Source: Afifella sp. IM 167 | GTDB taxonomy: Bacteria > Pseudomonadota > Alphaproteobacteria > Rhizobiales > Afifellaceae | DNA length: 64,000 nucleotides | Assembly: GCF_020144925.1 (NCBI RefSeq) | Contig: NZ_NSLC01000002.1 | Span: 310,001-374,000 of the forward strand | Reading direction: 5' to 3' | Part shown: piece after piece, positions 1 to 8,515 of the stretch | Layout of the letters: every line of letters begins with the position of its first letter | How positions within the stretch are numbered: the first letter of the stretch is position 1 | The notes under the pieces: model-generated | Seen by the model: the letters and a program-made list of their open reading frames with translations, nothing else | Told to the model about the DNA's origin: nothing | The model's database searches: none | Translations under genes and position numbers: made by a program

Positions 1-900
1 GCCGCCGTGCTCGGCGGCTCCTATGTCCTTTCCGATCCGATCGGCGAATGGGTCGATCGCGCGCCGAGCATCGCCCGCGAGCTGGAACGCAAGATCGGGC
101 ATCTGCGTGGCTCCGTGGCGCAGCTGGAGCGGGCCTCGCAGGAAGTCGACAAGTTGACGGACGCGAAGTCGAGCGACCCGGACAGGGCCCAGGAGGTCGT
201 CCTGCGCGAGCCGGGGCTTCTTTCGGACGTGGCAACCTCGACACCCGATATCCTCGCGCGCATCGTGCTTTGCCTCGTCCTTCTCTTCTTCCTTCTCGCC
301 TATTCGGAGCTCTTCTACATCAAGCTCGTGCGCTCGATGTCGTCTCTCAGCGACAAGAAGCGGGCGCTCCGGATCGCGCACGATATCGAGCGGGAGCTGT
401 CGCGCTACCTCTTCACCGTGACCTTCATCAACACCTGCCTGGGCATCGCCGTCGGCACCGGCCTGTGGCTGATCGGCATGCCCAACCCGGTGCTCTGGGG
501 CGTTCTCGCGACGCTCCTCAACTTCATCCCGTATGTCGGATCGATCATCGGTATCGGCCTTGCGGGCATTGTCGGCATCGTCACCTATCCGACGCTGGGG
601 GAGGCATCCTATCCGCCGCTGATCTATTTCTGCTGCACCGCCATTGAGGGAAATTTCGTCACCCCTATGGTGGTCGGCAGGCGTCTTGCGGTGAACCCCG
701 TCGCGATATTCCTGTCCATTGCGTTCTGGGGCTGGCTGTGGGGCTTCGTCGGCATGTTCATCGCCGTGCCGCTCCTCGTGGCGACGAAAATCTTCGCAAC
801 CCACATCCCGCAGCTTTCGGCCCTCGCCGAGTTCCTCTCCGGCGACCCGCGTCAGTTTCCCGATGAGGAAGAAGGCGAAACGGCGCCGGCGGGAGGCTAG
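1..900 (+). CDS. AI-2E family transporter (PerM-like permease), 5' truncated by the window
   Basis: This is the C-terminal 299 residues of a polytopic inner-membrane protein of the AI-2 exporter (AI-2E/PerM/YdiK) family. The reading frame is open from base 1, so the true start lies upstream; the GTG at 7 is only an internal codon. After a hydrophilic stretch there are about five hydrophobic segments. Family hallmarks near the end are a FIPYVGS motif, the segment EGNFVTPMVVGRRLAVNP, and a WGWLWGFVGMFIAVPL helix. Members are proposed to export autoinducer-2 or act as ion antiporters; the substrate cannot be told here. The stop overlaps the stop of the convergent MarR gene by a few bases, so the two genes share a 3' end. 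The assignment to family is firm and the function is open. Confidence 0.9.
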   Translation, partial: AAVLGGSYVLSDPIGEWVDRAPSIARELERKIGHLRGSVAQLERASQEVDKLTDAKSSDPDRAQEVVLREPGLLSDVATSTPDILARIVLCLVLLFFLLAYSELFYIKLVRSMSSLSDKKRALRIAHDIERELSRYLFTVTFINTCLGIAVGTGLWLIGMPNPVLWGVLATLLNFIPYVGSIIGIGLAGIVGIVTYPTLGEASYPPLIYFCCTAIEGNFVTPMVVGRRLAVNPVAIFLSIAFWGWLWGFVGMFIAVPLLVATKIFATHIPQLSALAEFLSGDPRQFPDEEEGETAPAGG

Positions 901-1415
901 GCGCCTCCCGGCTCTTCGATCGCCGAGGAATACGCCGAAAGGTCCGCATTCACCCGTGCCAGCATCTCCGCCAGGCACTGCCGGTCGGTCTCGCTCCAGT
1001 GCGCGAAGAGGCGGGCAATGCGGTGAAGCCGTGCAAGGCGCATTTCTTCGGCGCTGCTCGCACCTTCCGGGGTGCGTTCCACCAGCGCGCTTCGCCCATC
1101 GGCCGGATTGGCGAGCTTGCGCACAAGCTTGCGCTTCAGCATCGCCCCGACCTGCCGTGTCACAGTCGAATCGTCGAGGGCGAGGGCGGTCGAGAGATCG
1201 CCGATGGTACGCGGCCCCTCCCTGAGCTGTAGGAGGAGGAGGTAGTGCGCTCGCTCCAGCGGGTAGGCGCGCTTGCGGTGCACGGCCTCCAGCGCTCGGG
1301 CGAGAAAGGCGAATTCCTGCTCCAGCTCGCCCACCACCGGTGCAATTTCGTCGGGCACGTCATGCACGCGGCGCGGGCCTGAGCTGCACTTCTCATGTGA
1401 ATCTGTCTGCATCAT
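897..1415 (-). CDS. MarR family transcriptional regulator
   Basis: A 172-residue winged helix-turn-helix protein. The recognition region reads TIGDLSTALALDDSTVTRQV and is followed by the wing signature with a DGRSALV turn, both typical of MarR dimers that release DNA on binding phenolic or lipophilic ligands. Two ATG codons stand in tandem at 1415 and 1412, so the N-terminus is uncertain by one residue. It is divergent from a drug-exporter gene of the MFS, and the short region between them holds an inverted repeat, so it most likely represses that exporter and itself. The inducing ligand is unknown. Family call strong; target inferred from position. Confidence 0.9.
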   Translation of the reverse strand: MMQTDSHEKCSSGPRRVHDVPDEIAPVVGELEQEFAFLARALEAVHRKRAYPLERAHYLLLLQLREGPRTIGDLSTALALDDSTVTRQVGAMLKRKLVRKLANPADGRSALVERTPEGASSAEEMRLARLHRIARLFAHWSETDRQCLAEMLARVNADLSAYSSAIEEPGGA

Positions 1416-1474
1416 ACACCTTGCCTGGCGGGGCCATGCCGACTATTTCCTGCATTATACAACGAAATGCAGGA
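1407..1474. promoter_or_regulatory. Candidate MarR operator region between regulator and exporter
   Basis: A perfect 9-bp inverted repeat, TCCTGCATT (1448-1456) and AATGCAGGA (1466-1474), is separated by 9 bases and lies just upstream of the preferred exporter start at 1487. The right arm contains the AGGA that would serve as ribosome binding site. The 12-mer CTGCATNATACA occurs twice on the plus strand, at 1407-1418 (over the regulator start codons) and 1450-1461. Binding here could block both promoters. The repeat is seen; binding is inferred. Confidence 0.55.
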
Positions 1475-1486
1475 TCCGTCCCCGCA

Positions 1487-3196
1487 ATGTCCACCGCCGC
1501 GCGCGCCCGCTTCTTCGACCAGCCGAAAGCCGTCTGGGCAACCGCCTTTGCCTGTGTCGTCGGTTTCATGTCGATCGGCCTCGTCGATCCGATCCTGACC
1601 TCCATTGCCGCCGGGCTGAACGCAAGCCCGAGCCAGGTCTCGCTGCTCTTCACCAGCTATTTTTTCGTCACCTCGGTGATGATGCTCGTCACGGGCTTCG
1701 TGTCGAGCCGCCTCGGCGGGCGCAAGACGCTGCTTCTGGGTGCCGTGCTCATCGTCGTCTTTGCCGGCCTCGCCGGCACGGCAAATTCCGTTGCCGGTCT
1801 CGTGGCCTACCGGGCCGGCTGGGGTCTCGGCAATGCCTTCTTCGTGGTGACGGCTTTGTCGGTGATCGTCGCCGCCTCGCGCGGCGGCACGGCGGCGGCA
1901 ATTCTCATGTATGAGGCGGCGCTCGGCCTCGGCATCTCGGCCGGCCCGCTCCTCGGCGCGGCGCTCGGCAGCCTTTCCTGGCGCTATCCCTTCTTCGGCA
2001 CCGCGACGCTGATGGCGATCGGCTTCGTGGCGATCTTCGTCCTTCTGCCGGAGCAGCCGAAGCCCAAGGAGAAGGTTTCACTGACCGCGCCAATCCGGGC
2101 CCTCGGCGAGCCCGGTCTCAAGACGGCGGCCGTCAGCGCCATGTTCTACAACTACGCCTTCTTCACCGTCCTCGCCTTCGTCCCCTTCGTCCTGAAGATG
2201 TCGGCGCATGCGGTCGGCCTCATCTTCTTTGGCTGGGGCGTGCTCCTGGCGATCTTCTCCGTCCTCGTCGCGCCGCGCCTGCAGGCGCGCTTCAGCGCGG
2301 TGCGGCTGCTCTCCGGCTGTCTGGCGATCTTCTCCGCGCTGCTGCTGGTCATCGCCTTCGGCCCCCGCGAAGCGGTCATTCTCTCCGTCGTTCTGTCCGG
2401 CGCCCTCATGGGCGTCTGCAACACGGTCTATACGGAGATCGCGCTGGAGGTCTCCACCGTGCCGCGCCCGGTCGCCTCGGCCGGCTACAACTTCGTGCGC
2501 TGGTTCGCGGGCGTCGTCGCGCCCTATGCCGCGCCGCTGATCGCCGAGCATTTCGGCGCCCCGGCGAGCTTCGTCCTCGCCGCCCTCGCGGCGGCGGCGG
2601 CGCCCGCCGTCCTCATCCTGCGTAGCCGCACGCTCGGCCGCTACGGCGCGGGCCCGATGCCGGCCGGGGCGATGCCGGCGGCAGCACCCGCCGAGGCGAT
2701 GCCGGTTGCCGTGCTCGCCGCGATCGACGGCGGTACAACCGATGCGGCGATCCTCGCCCGTGCCGTCGATCTTGCACAGGGCCAAGTAGGCCGCGTGCAT
2801 GTTCTTCACGTCCGCCCGCTGGAGGTGATCGACGAGGGAGCGGTCGAGGCCGAGACGAAGGGCGAGGCGACCGAAATTCTTGCCCGCGCCCTGTCGCGCG
2901 TGGAGGTCGCCGGCGGCGCGCCGGAAGCTGAGATCCTGGAGGCTCCCGCGACCCGCATTGCCGAGACGATCCGCGCGCGCGCCCGCGCGCTGGGCGTGCG
3001 TTTCCTCGTCGCCGGCACGCGCCATCGCGGCGATATCGGCGATCTCGTCCACGGCAGCGTCGCGGAGGCGCTCTACCGGACGGCCGGCGAGGGACCGGAA
3101 CTCGTCCTCGTGCCGGAGCCTTCGGAGGATCCGGCAGAAAAAACGGCCGCCGCGAACCCGTCCGGCGGGCTTGCGGCGACCGTGTCTCAGGCCTGA
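1487..3196 (+). CDS. MFS transporter fused to a C-terminal universal stress protein (UspA) domain
   Basis: A 569-residue protein with two parts. Residues 1 to about 385 form a 12-helix major facilitator with an early GFMSIGLVDPIL helix and an SRLGGRKTLL loop between helices 2 and 3, as in drug/siderophore exporters. After an Ala/Pro/Met-rich linker, residues about 405-545 form a UspA domain ending in GTRHRGDIGDLVHGSVAEA, matching the ATP-binding G-x2-G-x9-G-S/T pattern. I chose ATG 1487 because it has AGGA 12 bases upstream and leaves the operator outside the gene; ATG 1436 (17 residues longer) is possible. It is divergent from a MarR gene that probably controls it. Such a fusion could couple export to nucleotide or stress sensing. 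Substrate unknown. Confidence 0.88.
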   Translation: MSTAARARFFDQPKAVWATAFACVVGFMSIGLVDPILTSIAAGLNASPSQVSLLFTSYFFVTSVMMLVTGFVSSRLGGRKTLLLGAVLIVVFAGLAGTANSVAGLVAYRAGWGLGNAFFVVTALSVIVAASRGGTAAAILMYEAALGLGISAGPLLGAALGSLSWRYPFFGTATLMAIGFVAIFVLLPEQPKPKEKVSLTAPIRALGEPGLKTAAVSAMFYNYAFFTVLAFVPFVLKMSAHAVGLIFFGWGVLLAIFSVLVAPRLQARFSAVRLLSGCLAIFSALLLVIAFGPREAVILSVVLSGALMGVCNTVYTEIALEVSTVPRPVASAGYNFVRWFAGVVAPYAAPLIAEHFGAPASFVLAALAAAAAPAVLILRSRTLGRYGAGPMPAGAMPAAAPAEAMPVAVLAAIDGGTTDAAILARAVDLAQGQVGRVHVLHVRPLEVIDEGAVEAETKGEATEILARALSRVEVAGGAPEAEILEAPATRIAETIRARARALGVRFLVAGTRHRGDIGDLVHGSVAEALYRTAGEGPELVLVPEPSEDPAEKTAAANPSGGLAATVSQA

Positions 3197-3215
3197 AGGA
3201 GGCGAGGGGAGGCGC

Positions 3216-4955
3216 CTAGCGGCGCGCCTCGCCCGTCAGGAGAGGGGTGATCCGGCGCACCGTCACGCGGCGGTTCTGCCTCTCCGGCCCGTCGGTCGGC
3301 ACCTTGAGGTACTGCTCGCCGTAGCCCTGCGTGACGAGGTTCTCCGGCGGAATCTCGAAATTCTCCGACAGCACGATCGCCACCGTTTCGGCCCGACGGT
3401 CCGACAGCGCCAGGTTGGACAGGTCCGATCCGACCGCATCCGTGTGGCCCTCCACCAGGAAGAGCTCGTCCGGATTGCGGGCGATCAGATCCTCCATGGC
3501 GCGTCCCACGAGGGCAAGTTCGCGAATCTCGCTACGCGAGATGGCGGCGCTGCCCGTATCGAAGGTGATCGCGTCAAGGTCGATGCGGCGGAGCTTGTCG
3601 CGCAGGCGCGAGCTGTCGCGCACCTCGTCCAGCGTATAGGCCCGCTCGACCTGTTCGACCGGCGGGGCGGCAAGCGCATCTTCCAGATCGTTTGACGACG
3701 CGCCGCCCATATCGACGATGTAGCGCTCGCGCGGCATGTCGTAACGCACCGGCGGCATGTCCCGGTCGAAACGCTCGCGAGGTCCGCGCTGGCGCGGCCC
3801 GGCCCAGCGATCGTCGATCAGCACGACCTCGCGGCCGTCCGGCCCGACGCGCGTGCGCCGAATGATCTCGCCGTCATAGTCGCGCACCGTGATGATCTGG
3901 GCGCCGTTCGGCCGCGTGACGACGGTACGGGTGCGGCCCTCGCCGAGATCCTCCACATCGACGTCGCGGGCCCGGCGCAAGAGACGGTCCGTCTCGCTGT
4001 CCGAGCGGATGTAGCGCTGGCCGTCGCGTTCGATCACCACACGGTCGCCGAAGCTCTGGATGACCTGCCCGGCAAGCACGCCCGCGGCCGCGCCGACGGC
4101 GGCGGCCGCGCCGGTCCTCAGGGCGTCGTTGCCGTCGTTGCGCTCTTCGACCTGCCTGCGCTCGCGGCCGAGCTTCTGGCGCAGCTCCTGCACCTGCGGG
4201 TCGAGCGCTTCGCCCTTGACGCCAAGCTGCTCGGGAGCCGCGCTCGCCTGCGGCTGCACCGGCTCGCTCGCCGCGCCGGGAGCGGCCTGGGTTTCCTCCG
4301 CCGGCTTCGGCGCCGGCTGCTCTGTCTCAGAGCTGGTCGGAGCCACGGCACCGGGCTGCGGCTCTTCCGTGCTCTGCTGCTGCACCTGCGGCTGCGTCTC
4401 TTCGACGGGCTGTGTCTCTTCAGCCGTCTGATCGGCCGGCGCCTCGGCCTGGCCGGCCTCCGGCTGGGCTTCCTGCGTCTCGGCGGGCGGGCTCTGCGGC
4501 TCTTCCGCCGCGGGCGCCTCGGCAGCTCCCGGCGCGCTCTCCTGCGTCTCCTCGGGCGGGGGAGGAGCCTCCTCCGCAGCCGGCTGCTCCTGCGTCTCGG
4601 CGGGCGCCGGTTCTTCGGCGGGCGCCGGTTCTTCGGCTGGCGCGGGCTCCGCCGCCCCCGGCTGCGGCTCTTCCGCTGGCTGGCTCTCTGCAGCGGCCTG
4701 CGCGGCAGCAAGTTCCTGCTGCGCGGCCGCGACATTGGCCTCCGCCGCCTCCACGCCTTCACCGCTTGCGCGGGCGGCTTCCAGCGCCGCTTCGGCGTCC
4801 GCGAGCTTCTGCCGCGCGACTTCGACCTGCAATTCGGTGGAAGCGCCGGCCTGCGCCAGGACGATCGTCCCGTCGGCAGCCATCGCTCCCTCGGCCGCAA
4901 TGGCCGGGATCGGCAGCACCAGCGCGGTGCTGATCATGAGTGTCGATAATTTCAT
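3216..4955 (-). CDS. OmpA family protein with Pro/Glu-rich linker
   Basis: A 579-residue exported envelope protein. A signal peptide covers about residues 1-20 (cleavage after AIA). An Ala/Glu-rich, coiled-coil-like stretch runs to about residue 92, then a long Pro/Glu/Gln-rich region with tandem EEPAPA units to about 245, a small Ala/Gly-rich hydrophobic patch near 280-295, and basic/aromatic sequence up to 450. The C-terminal 120 residues are an OmpA peptidoglycan-binding domain with GHTDAVGSDLSNLALSDRRA and a closing RRV. The architecture suggests an envelope protein tethered to peptidoglycan through OmpA, with the flexible linker spanning the periplasm. It is convergent with the MFS gene and has its own upstream region. 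Exact role unknown. Confidence 0.88.
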   Translation of the reverse strand: MKLSTLMISTALVLPIPAIAAEGAMAADGTIVLAQAGASTELQVEVARQKLADAEAALEAARASGEGVEAAEANVAAAQQELAAAQAAAESQPAEEPQPGAAEPAPAEEPAPAEEPAPAETQEQPAAEEAPPPPEETQESAPGAAEAPAAEEPQSPPAETQEAQPEAGQAEAPADQTAEETQPVEETQPQVQQQSTEEPQPGAVAPTSSETEQPAPKPAEETQAAPGAASEPVQPQASAAPEQLGVKGEALDPQVQELRQKLGRERRQVEERNDGNDALRTGAAAAVGAAAGVLAGQVIQSFGDRVVIERDGQRYIRSDSETDRLLRRARDVDVEDLGEGRTRTVVTRPNGAQIITVRDYDGEIIRRTRVGPDGREVVLIDDRWAGPRQRGPRERFDRDMPPVRYDMPRERYIVDMGGASSNDLEDALAAPPVEQVERAYTLDEVRDSSRLRDKLRRIDLDAITFDTGSAAISRSEIRELALVGRAMEDLIARNPDELFLVEGHTDAVGSDLSNLALSDRRAETVAIVLSENFEIPPENLVTQGYGEQYLKVPTDGPERQNRRVTVRRITPLLTGEARR

Positions 4956-4992
4956 TGAAAACTTCCGTTCGTCCGAGCCCCCTCGGTTACGA

Positions 4993-5022
4993 AGAAAATC
5001 AAATGCCGGGGAATTGTTCCCC
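4993..5022 (-). terminator. Likely terminator of the cysK-to-GNAT run
   Basis: Read on the minus strand, a 6-bp stem GGGGAA/TTCCCC with a 3-base loop (5022 to 5008) lies two bases past the acetyltransferase stop and is followed by a T-rich tract. The stem is short, so confidence is moderate. Confidence 0.45.
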
Positions 5023-5024
5023 CT

Positions 5025-5588
5025 TCAGGGCAGGACGGCGGCCTCAATATGTCCGGGCAGCTCGTAGCCGTCCGGCAGGATGAGCCGGTGCTCGCGCCTG
5101 CCGACAGGCGAAAATCCCATCCGCTGGTAAAGCGTCAGCGCCGAGGGGTGGTCCATGGTGCAGGTATTGACCGTCATGACCTCCGCCCCGCGCGAAAAAC
5201 CCTCGCTCACCGCCACGCCGAGCAGCCAGGCTCCGAGGCGCTTTCCGATCCATTCCGGCATCAGGCCGAAATAGGCGAGATCGACCTTTTCGCGGTTGGA
5301 GAAATCGAGCTCGAAAAAGCCGGCCGGCGCCCCGTTGCCGTAGAGCACCGAGATCTCGACTCCCTCCCGGTGGATCACGCCGGAAAGCTCTTCGTCCGAC
5401 ATGGCGAGCCGATCGACCCAGACGTGCTCGCGCCCGATCGTGGCATAGAGATAGCGATAGAAATGCAGCGGACAGTCCTCGACACCCATCAGGGCCAGGC
5501 TGAAGCCGCTCGGCTGGGGCGGCAGCCGTCCGGGCACCGCGCGCATCTGAAGGTCGGTGATGACCGTGGCGACGTAGCGCTCGCTCAT
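5025..5588 (-). CDS. GNAT family N-acetyltransferase
   Basis: A 187-residue single-domain GNAT protein. The acetyl-CoA binding region is visible as LAYFGLMPEWIGKRLGAWLL, a variant of the RxxGxG/A signature, followed by VNTCTMDHPSALTLYQRMGF, the usual strand-5/helix-4 segment that closes the fold. The start is the ATG at 5588, which overlaps the stop of the upstream sulfurtransferase in an ATGA, so the two are translationally coupled. The acceptor substrate cannot be deduced. It is the last gene of a four-gene minus-strand run (cysK, alaX, sseA, this gene) that otherwise deals with sulfur amino acids and tRNA editing. Confidence 0.88.
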   Translation of the reverse strand: MSERYVATVITDLQMRAVPGRLPPQPSGFSLALMGVEDCPLHFYRYLYATIGREHVWVDRLAMSDEELSGVIHREGVEISVLYGNGAPAGFFELDFSNREKVDLAYFGLMPEWIGKRLGAWLLGVAVSEGFSRGAEVMTVNTCTMDHPSALTLYQRMGFSPVGRREHRLILPDGYELPGHIEAAVLP

Positions 5589-6430
5589 GCTTCGCCGCGC
5601 TCCACCGGCGTGTCGGTGCGCCCGCCCCATTCGGTCCACGAACCGTCGTAGACGGCCGTATCTTCCTTGCCCGCGGCGGCGAGCGCGAAGGAGAGGATCG
5701 CGGCCGTCACGCCCGAGCCGCAGGAGGTGACGACCGGCTTCTGCCAGTCCACCCCGGCCGCCTCGAAAAGCGCTCGGATCCTGTCCTGCCCGACGAGGCG
5801 CTGCGGCTCGCCCTCGGCGAACAGCGCATCGAAGGGAAGATTTCTCGATCCTGGAATATGGCCGCTCTTGAGGCCCGCCCGCGGCTCGGCCGCCTCGCCG
5901 CGAAAGCGGGCGGCGGGACGGGCATCGACCACCTGCTCGCCGCTGCCGTTGAGCGTGCCGCGCACGCGCTCGATATCGGCGACGCCGGCCGCATCCAGGC
6001 GGGGCGTGAAGCGTGCGGGCGAGGGCGAGGGCGCGGGCGCCTCGAGCGGATATCCCGCCGCCTTCCAGGCCGGCATGCCGCCCTCGAGGATGCGCACCTC
6101 GCGCGCCCCGAAAGTTTTCAGCGTCCACCAGACGCGCGGCGCCGAAAAGAGCCCCATCCCGTCATAGACGACGATGGTGCTCGTCTCCGAAAGGCCGAGC
6201 GCGCCTGCGGCCTCGGCGAACTTCTCCGGCGCCGGCAGCATGTGCGGCAGCTCGCTCGATGTGTCGGCGATCGCGTCGATGTCGAAATAGACCGCACCGG
6301 GGATGTGGCCCTCGCGGTATTCGGCCTTGGCGTCGCGCCCCTGCGCCGGCAGGTACCAGGACGCATCGACCACGCGCACGGCATCGAGATTCTCGTGGAG
6401 CCATTCCGGGCTCACCAGCAATTCGGGCAT
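5585..6430 (-). CDS. sseA: 3-mercaptopyruvate sulfurtransferase
   Basis: A 281-residue tandem-rhodanese protein. The N-terminal half is the inactive rhodanese fold, starting VSPEWLHENLDAVRVVDASW, and the C-terminal half carries the active-site loop CGSGVTA with the nucleophile Cys237. The CGSGVTA loop, rather than CRxGxR, is the mark of mercaptopyruvate sulfurtransferase, which moves sulfur from 3-mercaptopyruvate to thiols or cyanide in the cytoplasm. Length is normal. It follows alaX after one base and overlaps the acetyltransferase by four. Location downstream of cysK fits a role in cysteine-derived sulfur handling. Confidence 0.95.
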   Translation of the reverse strand: MPELLVSPEWLHENLDAVRVVDASWYLPAQGRDAKAEYREGHIPGAVYFDIDAIADTSSELPHMLPAPEKFAEAAGALGLSETSTIVVYDGMGLFSAPRVWWTLKTFGAREVRILEGGMPAWKAAGYPLEAPAPSPSPARFTPRLDAAGVADIERVRGTLNGSGEQVVDARPAARFRGEAAEPRAGLKSGHIPGSRNLPFDALFAEGEPQRLVGQDRIRALFEAAGVDWQKPVVTSCGSGVTAAILSFALAAAGKEDTAVYDGSWTEWGGRTDTPVERGEA

Positions 6431-6431
6431 C

Positions 6432-7163
6432 CTATCCCTCTATCCTGAGGCGGATGCGCCGGTTCTGCCGGCCCTTTTTCTCCACCTTTCCGATGGCGAG
6501 CTTACCGATTTCTCCGGTGGAGCGAACATGCGTTCCGCCGCAGGGCTGCAGATCGACCGACCCATCCTCGCCGATCGCCACCAGCCGCACGCGGCCCGAG
6601 CCCGTCGGCGGCTTGACGCTCATCGTGCGCACCAGATCGGGATTGGCGGCCAGCTCCTCGTCGCTGATCCAGCGGGTCGTCACCGGATGGTCGGCCGCGA
6701 CCAGCGCGCCGAGCGCCTCCGTCAGCTGTTCCTTGTCGATCGCATCGGCGTCGGCGATGTCGAAGTCGAGCCGGCTCTCCTCGGAGCCGATCGAACCGCC
6801 GGTGACGGGGTAGGGGATCAGCGAGCAGAGGAGATGCAGCGCCGTGTGCATGCGCATATGCCGGTTGCGACGATCCCAGTCGAGGAACGCCGTCACGGTC
6901 TCGCCGGGCTCCGGCAGGTCGTCCGGGCGGGTGGGAACGTGGATGATCTCGCTGCGGTCCTCGCCATAGACGGTGGCGCCGATAGGGATCTCGCGCGAGC
7001 TCAGCACGAGCCGGCCAGTATCGCCGGGCTGGCCGCCGCCGGTCGCGTAGAAGACGGTGCGGTCGAGGACGATGCCGCCGCGCTCGTTGACGGAGACGAT
7101 CTCCGCCTCGCAGCTCCTCAGATAGGCGTCGTCGCGGAAAAGGGGCTCGCTGGAGCCGCTCAT
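6432..7163 (-). CDS. alaX: Alanyl-tRNA editing protein (AlaX type)
   Basis: A 243-residue free-standing homologue of the AlaRS editing domain, which hydrolyses Ser-tRNA-Ala (and sometimes Gly-tRNA-Ala). The zinc ligands are intact: H106xxxH110 in HTALH and C208xxxH212 in CGGTH. A GGGQPGDTG motif near residue 42 matches the N-terminal beta-barrel of AlaX-M/L proteins; there is no aminoacylation domain. The start ATG 7163 lies two bases past the cysK stop, so it is probably co-transcribed with cysK. Clearance of serine mischarging alongside a gene for the serine-to-cysteine route is a plausible pairing, but that is inference. Confidence 0.93.
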   Translation of the reverse strand: MSGSSEPLFRDDAYLRSCEAEIVSVNERGGIVLDRTVFYATGGGQPGDTGRLVLSSREIPIGATVYGEDRSEIIHVPTRPDDLPEPGETVTAFLDWDRRNRHMRMHTALHLLCSLIPYPVTGGSIGSEESRLDFDIADADAIDKEQLTEALGALVAADHPVTTRWISDEELAANPDLVRTMSVKPPTGSGRVRLVAIGEDGSVDLQPCGGTHVRSTGEIGKLAIGKVEKKGRQNRRIRLRIEG

Positions 7164-7165
7164 GC

Positions 7166-8209
7166 TCAAACCTCCTCGAAAGGTATGTCGATCTCGGGCC
7201 GGCGGCCGAGCCAGGCCGGCACCGGCAGATCCTTGGAGCGCAGGAACTCCGGATTGAAAAGCTTGCTGGCGTAGCGCGAGCCGTAGTCGCACAGGATCGT
7301 CACGATGGTATGGCCGGGGCCCATCTCCCGCGCCATGCGCATCGCGCCGGCGACGTTGACGCCCGACGAGCCGCCGAGGCAGAGCCCCTCATGCTCCACG
7401 AGGTCGAAGACGACGGGGATCGCCTCGCTGTCCGGGATGTTGAAGGGCATGTCGACCGGCGCGCCTTCGAGATTGGCCGTGATGCGCCCCTGGCCGATTC
7501 CCTCGGTGACCGAAGAACCCGAAGACTTCATCTCGCCATCAGCGAACCAGTTGTAGAGCGCCGCCCCGTCCGGATCGGCAAGGCCGATCTTGATCGCCGG
7601 ATTCTGCTCCTTCAGATAGATGCCGCAGCCGGCGAGGGTGCCCCCCGTACCGACCGCGCAGATGAACCCGTCGACCTTCCCGTCCGTCTGGCGCCAGATC
7701 TCCGGGCCCGTATGCTCGATATGGGCCTGGCGGTTGGCGACGTTGTCGAACTGGTTTGCCCAGATGGCGCCGTTGGCTTCCTCCGCCGCCAGCTTCTCGG
7801 CGAGCCGGCCGGAGACCTTCACGTAGTTGTTGGGATTGCGGTAGGGCGCGGCCGGCACTTCCAGAAGCTCGGCGCCGGCGATCCTGAGCGCCTGCTTCTT
7901 CTCCTCCGACTGCGTCTGCGGAATGACGATGACGGCCCGGTAGCCGAGCGCCTTGGCGACCAGCGCGAGGCCGATGCCCGTATTGCCGGCCGTGCCTTCC
8001 ACGATCGTTCCCCCCGGCCGCAGCAGGCCACGCGCCTCCGCATCGCGCACGATGGAAAGGGCCGCGCGATCCTTCACCGACTGGCCGGGATTGAGGAATT
8101 CCGCCTTGCCCCAGATCTCGCAGCCGGTCTCCTCGGAAGCACGGTTGAGACGGATCAGAGGAGTGTTGCCGATCGTCTCCAGCACGGAGGCGGCGGTCTG
8201 TGGCGGCAT
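7166..8209 (-). CDS. cysK: Cysteine synthase A (O-acetylserine sulfhydrylase)
   Basis: A 347-residue fold-type II PLP enzyme making cysteine from O-acetylserine and sulfide. The N-terminal IGNTPLIRLN and the PLP-lysine segment SVKDRAA (Lys46) are clear, as is a phosphate-binding EGTAGNTGIGLA loop and a C-terminal SSGVNVAGA. At about 345 residues it belongs to the longer cysK subgroup common in rhizobia rather than the 310-residue enterobacterial form. I placed the start at ATG 8209, which has an AGAGGAA ribosome site six bases upstream; the frame stays open to 8299 but that extension looks non-coding. It heads the minus-strand run down to 5025. Confidence 0.93.
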   Translation of the reverse strand: MPPQTAASVLETIGNTPLIRLNRASEETGCEIWGKAEFLNPGQSVKDRAALSIVRDAEARGLLRPGGTIVEGTAGNTGIGLALVAKALGYRAVIVIPQTQSEEKKQALRIAGAELLEVPAAPYRNPNNYVKVSGRLAEKLAAEEANGAIWANQFDNVANRQAHIEHTGPEIWRQTDGKVDGFICAVGTGGTLAGCGIYLKEQNPAIKIGLADPDGAALYNWFADGEMKSSGSSVTEGIGQGRITANLEGAPVDMPFNIPDSEAIPVVFDLVEHEGLCLGGSSGVNVAGAMRMAREMGPGHTIVTILCDYGSRYASKLFNPEFLRSKDLPVPAWLGRRPEIDIPFEEV

Positions 8210-8515
8210 GGGCTGTTTCCTCTGCTTCTTTCGGCGCGGCGCCGCGAACCGGAAAGCTAGGCGCGCGCAGGGCAGGGTGCAAGGCGATCGGGCGGGCATG
8301 GGAGCGCCTTGCCGGGCTCGCGCCTCCCGGCCGGGGCAAAGCCTTGAAGACGGTTGCGGAACCGGATTGCAGAGGTCTGAAAGTATTCAAACGTTAACGC
8401 TAAACGCCCGCATCGCTTGAGCTTTTTCTCCCGAAGATGTCTACAACTTTCCTCAAATTTACGCGGCACGCAGGTCGCATGAAGACGCCGATCCAAGGGG
8501 CGCGGAGGAGTTCGA
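8210..8515. other. Divergent intergenic region, no gene seen
   Basis: About 306 bases between divergent cysK and the cupin-like gene. It should hold promoters for both. The only clear element is a GAGGAG ribosome site just before ATG 8516. AT-rich stretches around 8375-8460 are likely promoter DNA, but I could not assign -35/-10 boxes with confidence. Confidence 0.5.

Noticed and set aside
3197-3235. A GC hairpin at the convergent ends of the MFS and OmpA genes
   Set aside because: GAGGCGC pairs with GCGCCTC, but there is no T tract on either side and it overlaps the OmpA stop; not a convincing terminator.
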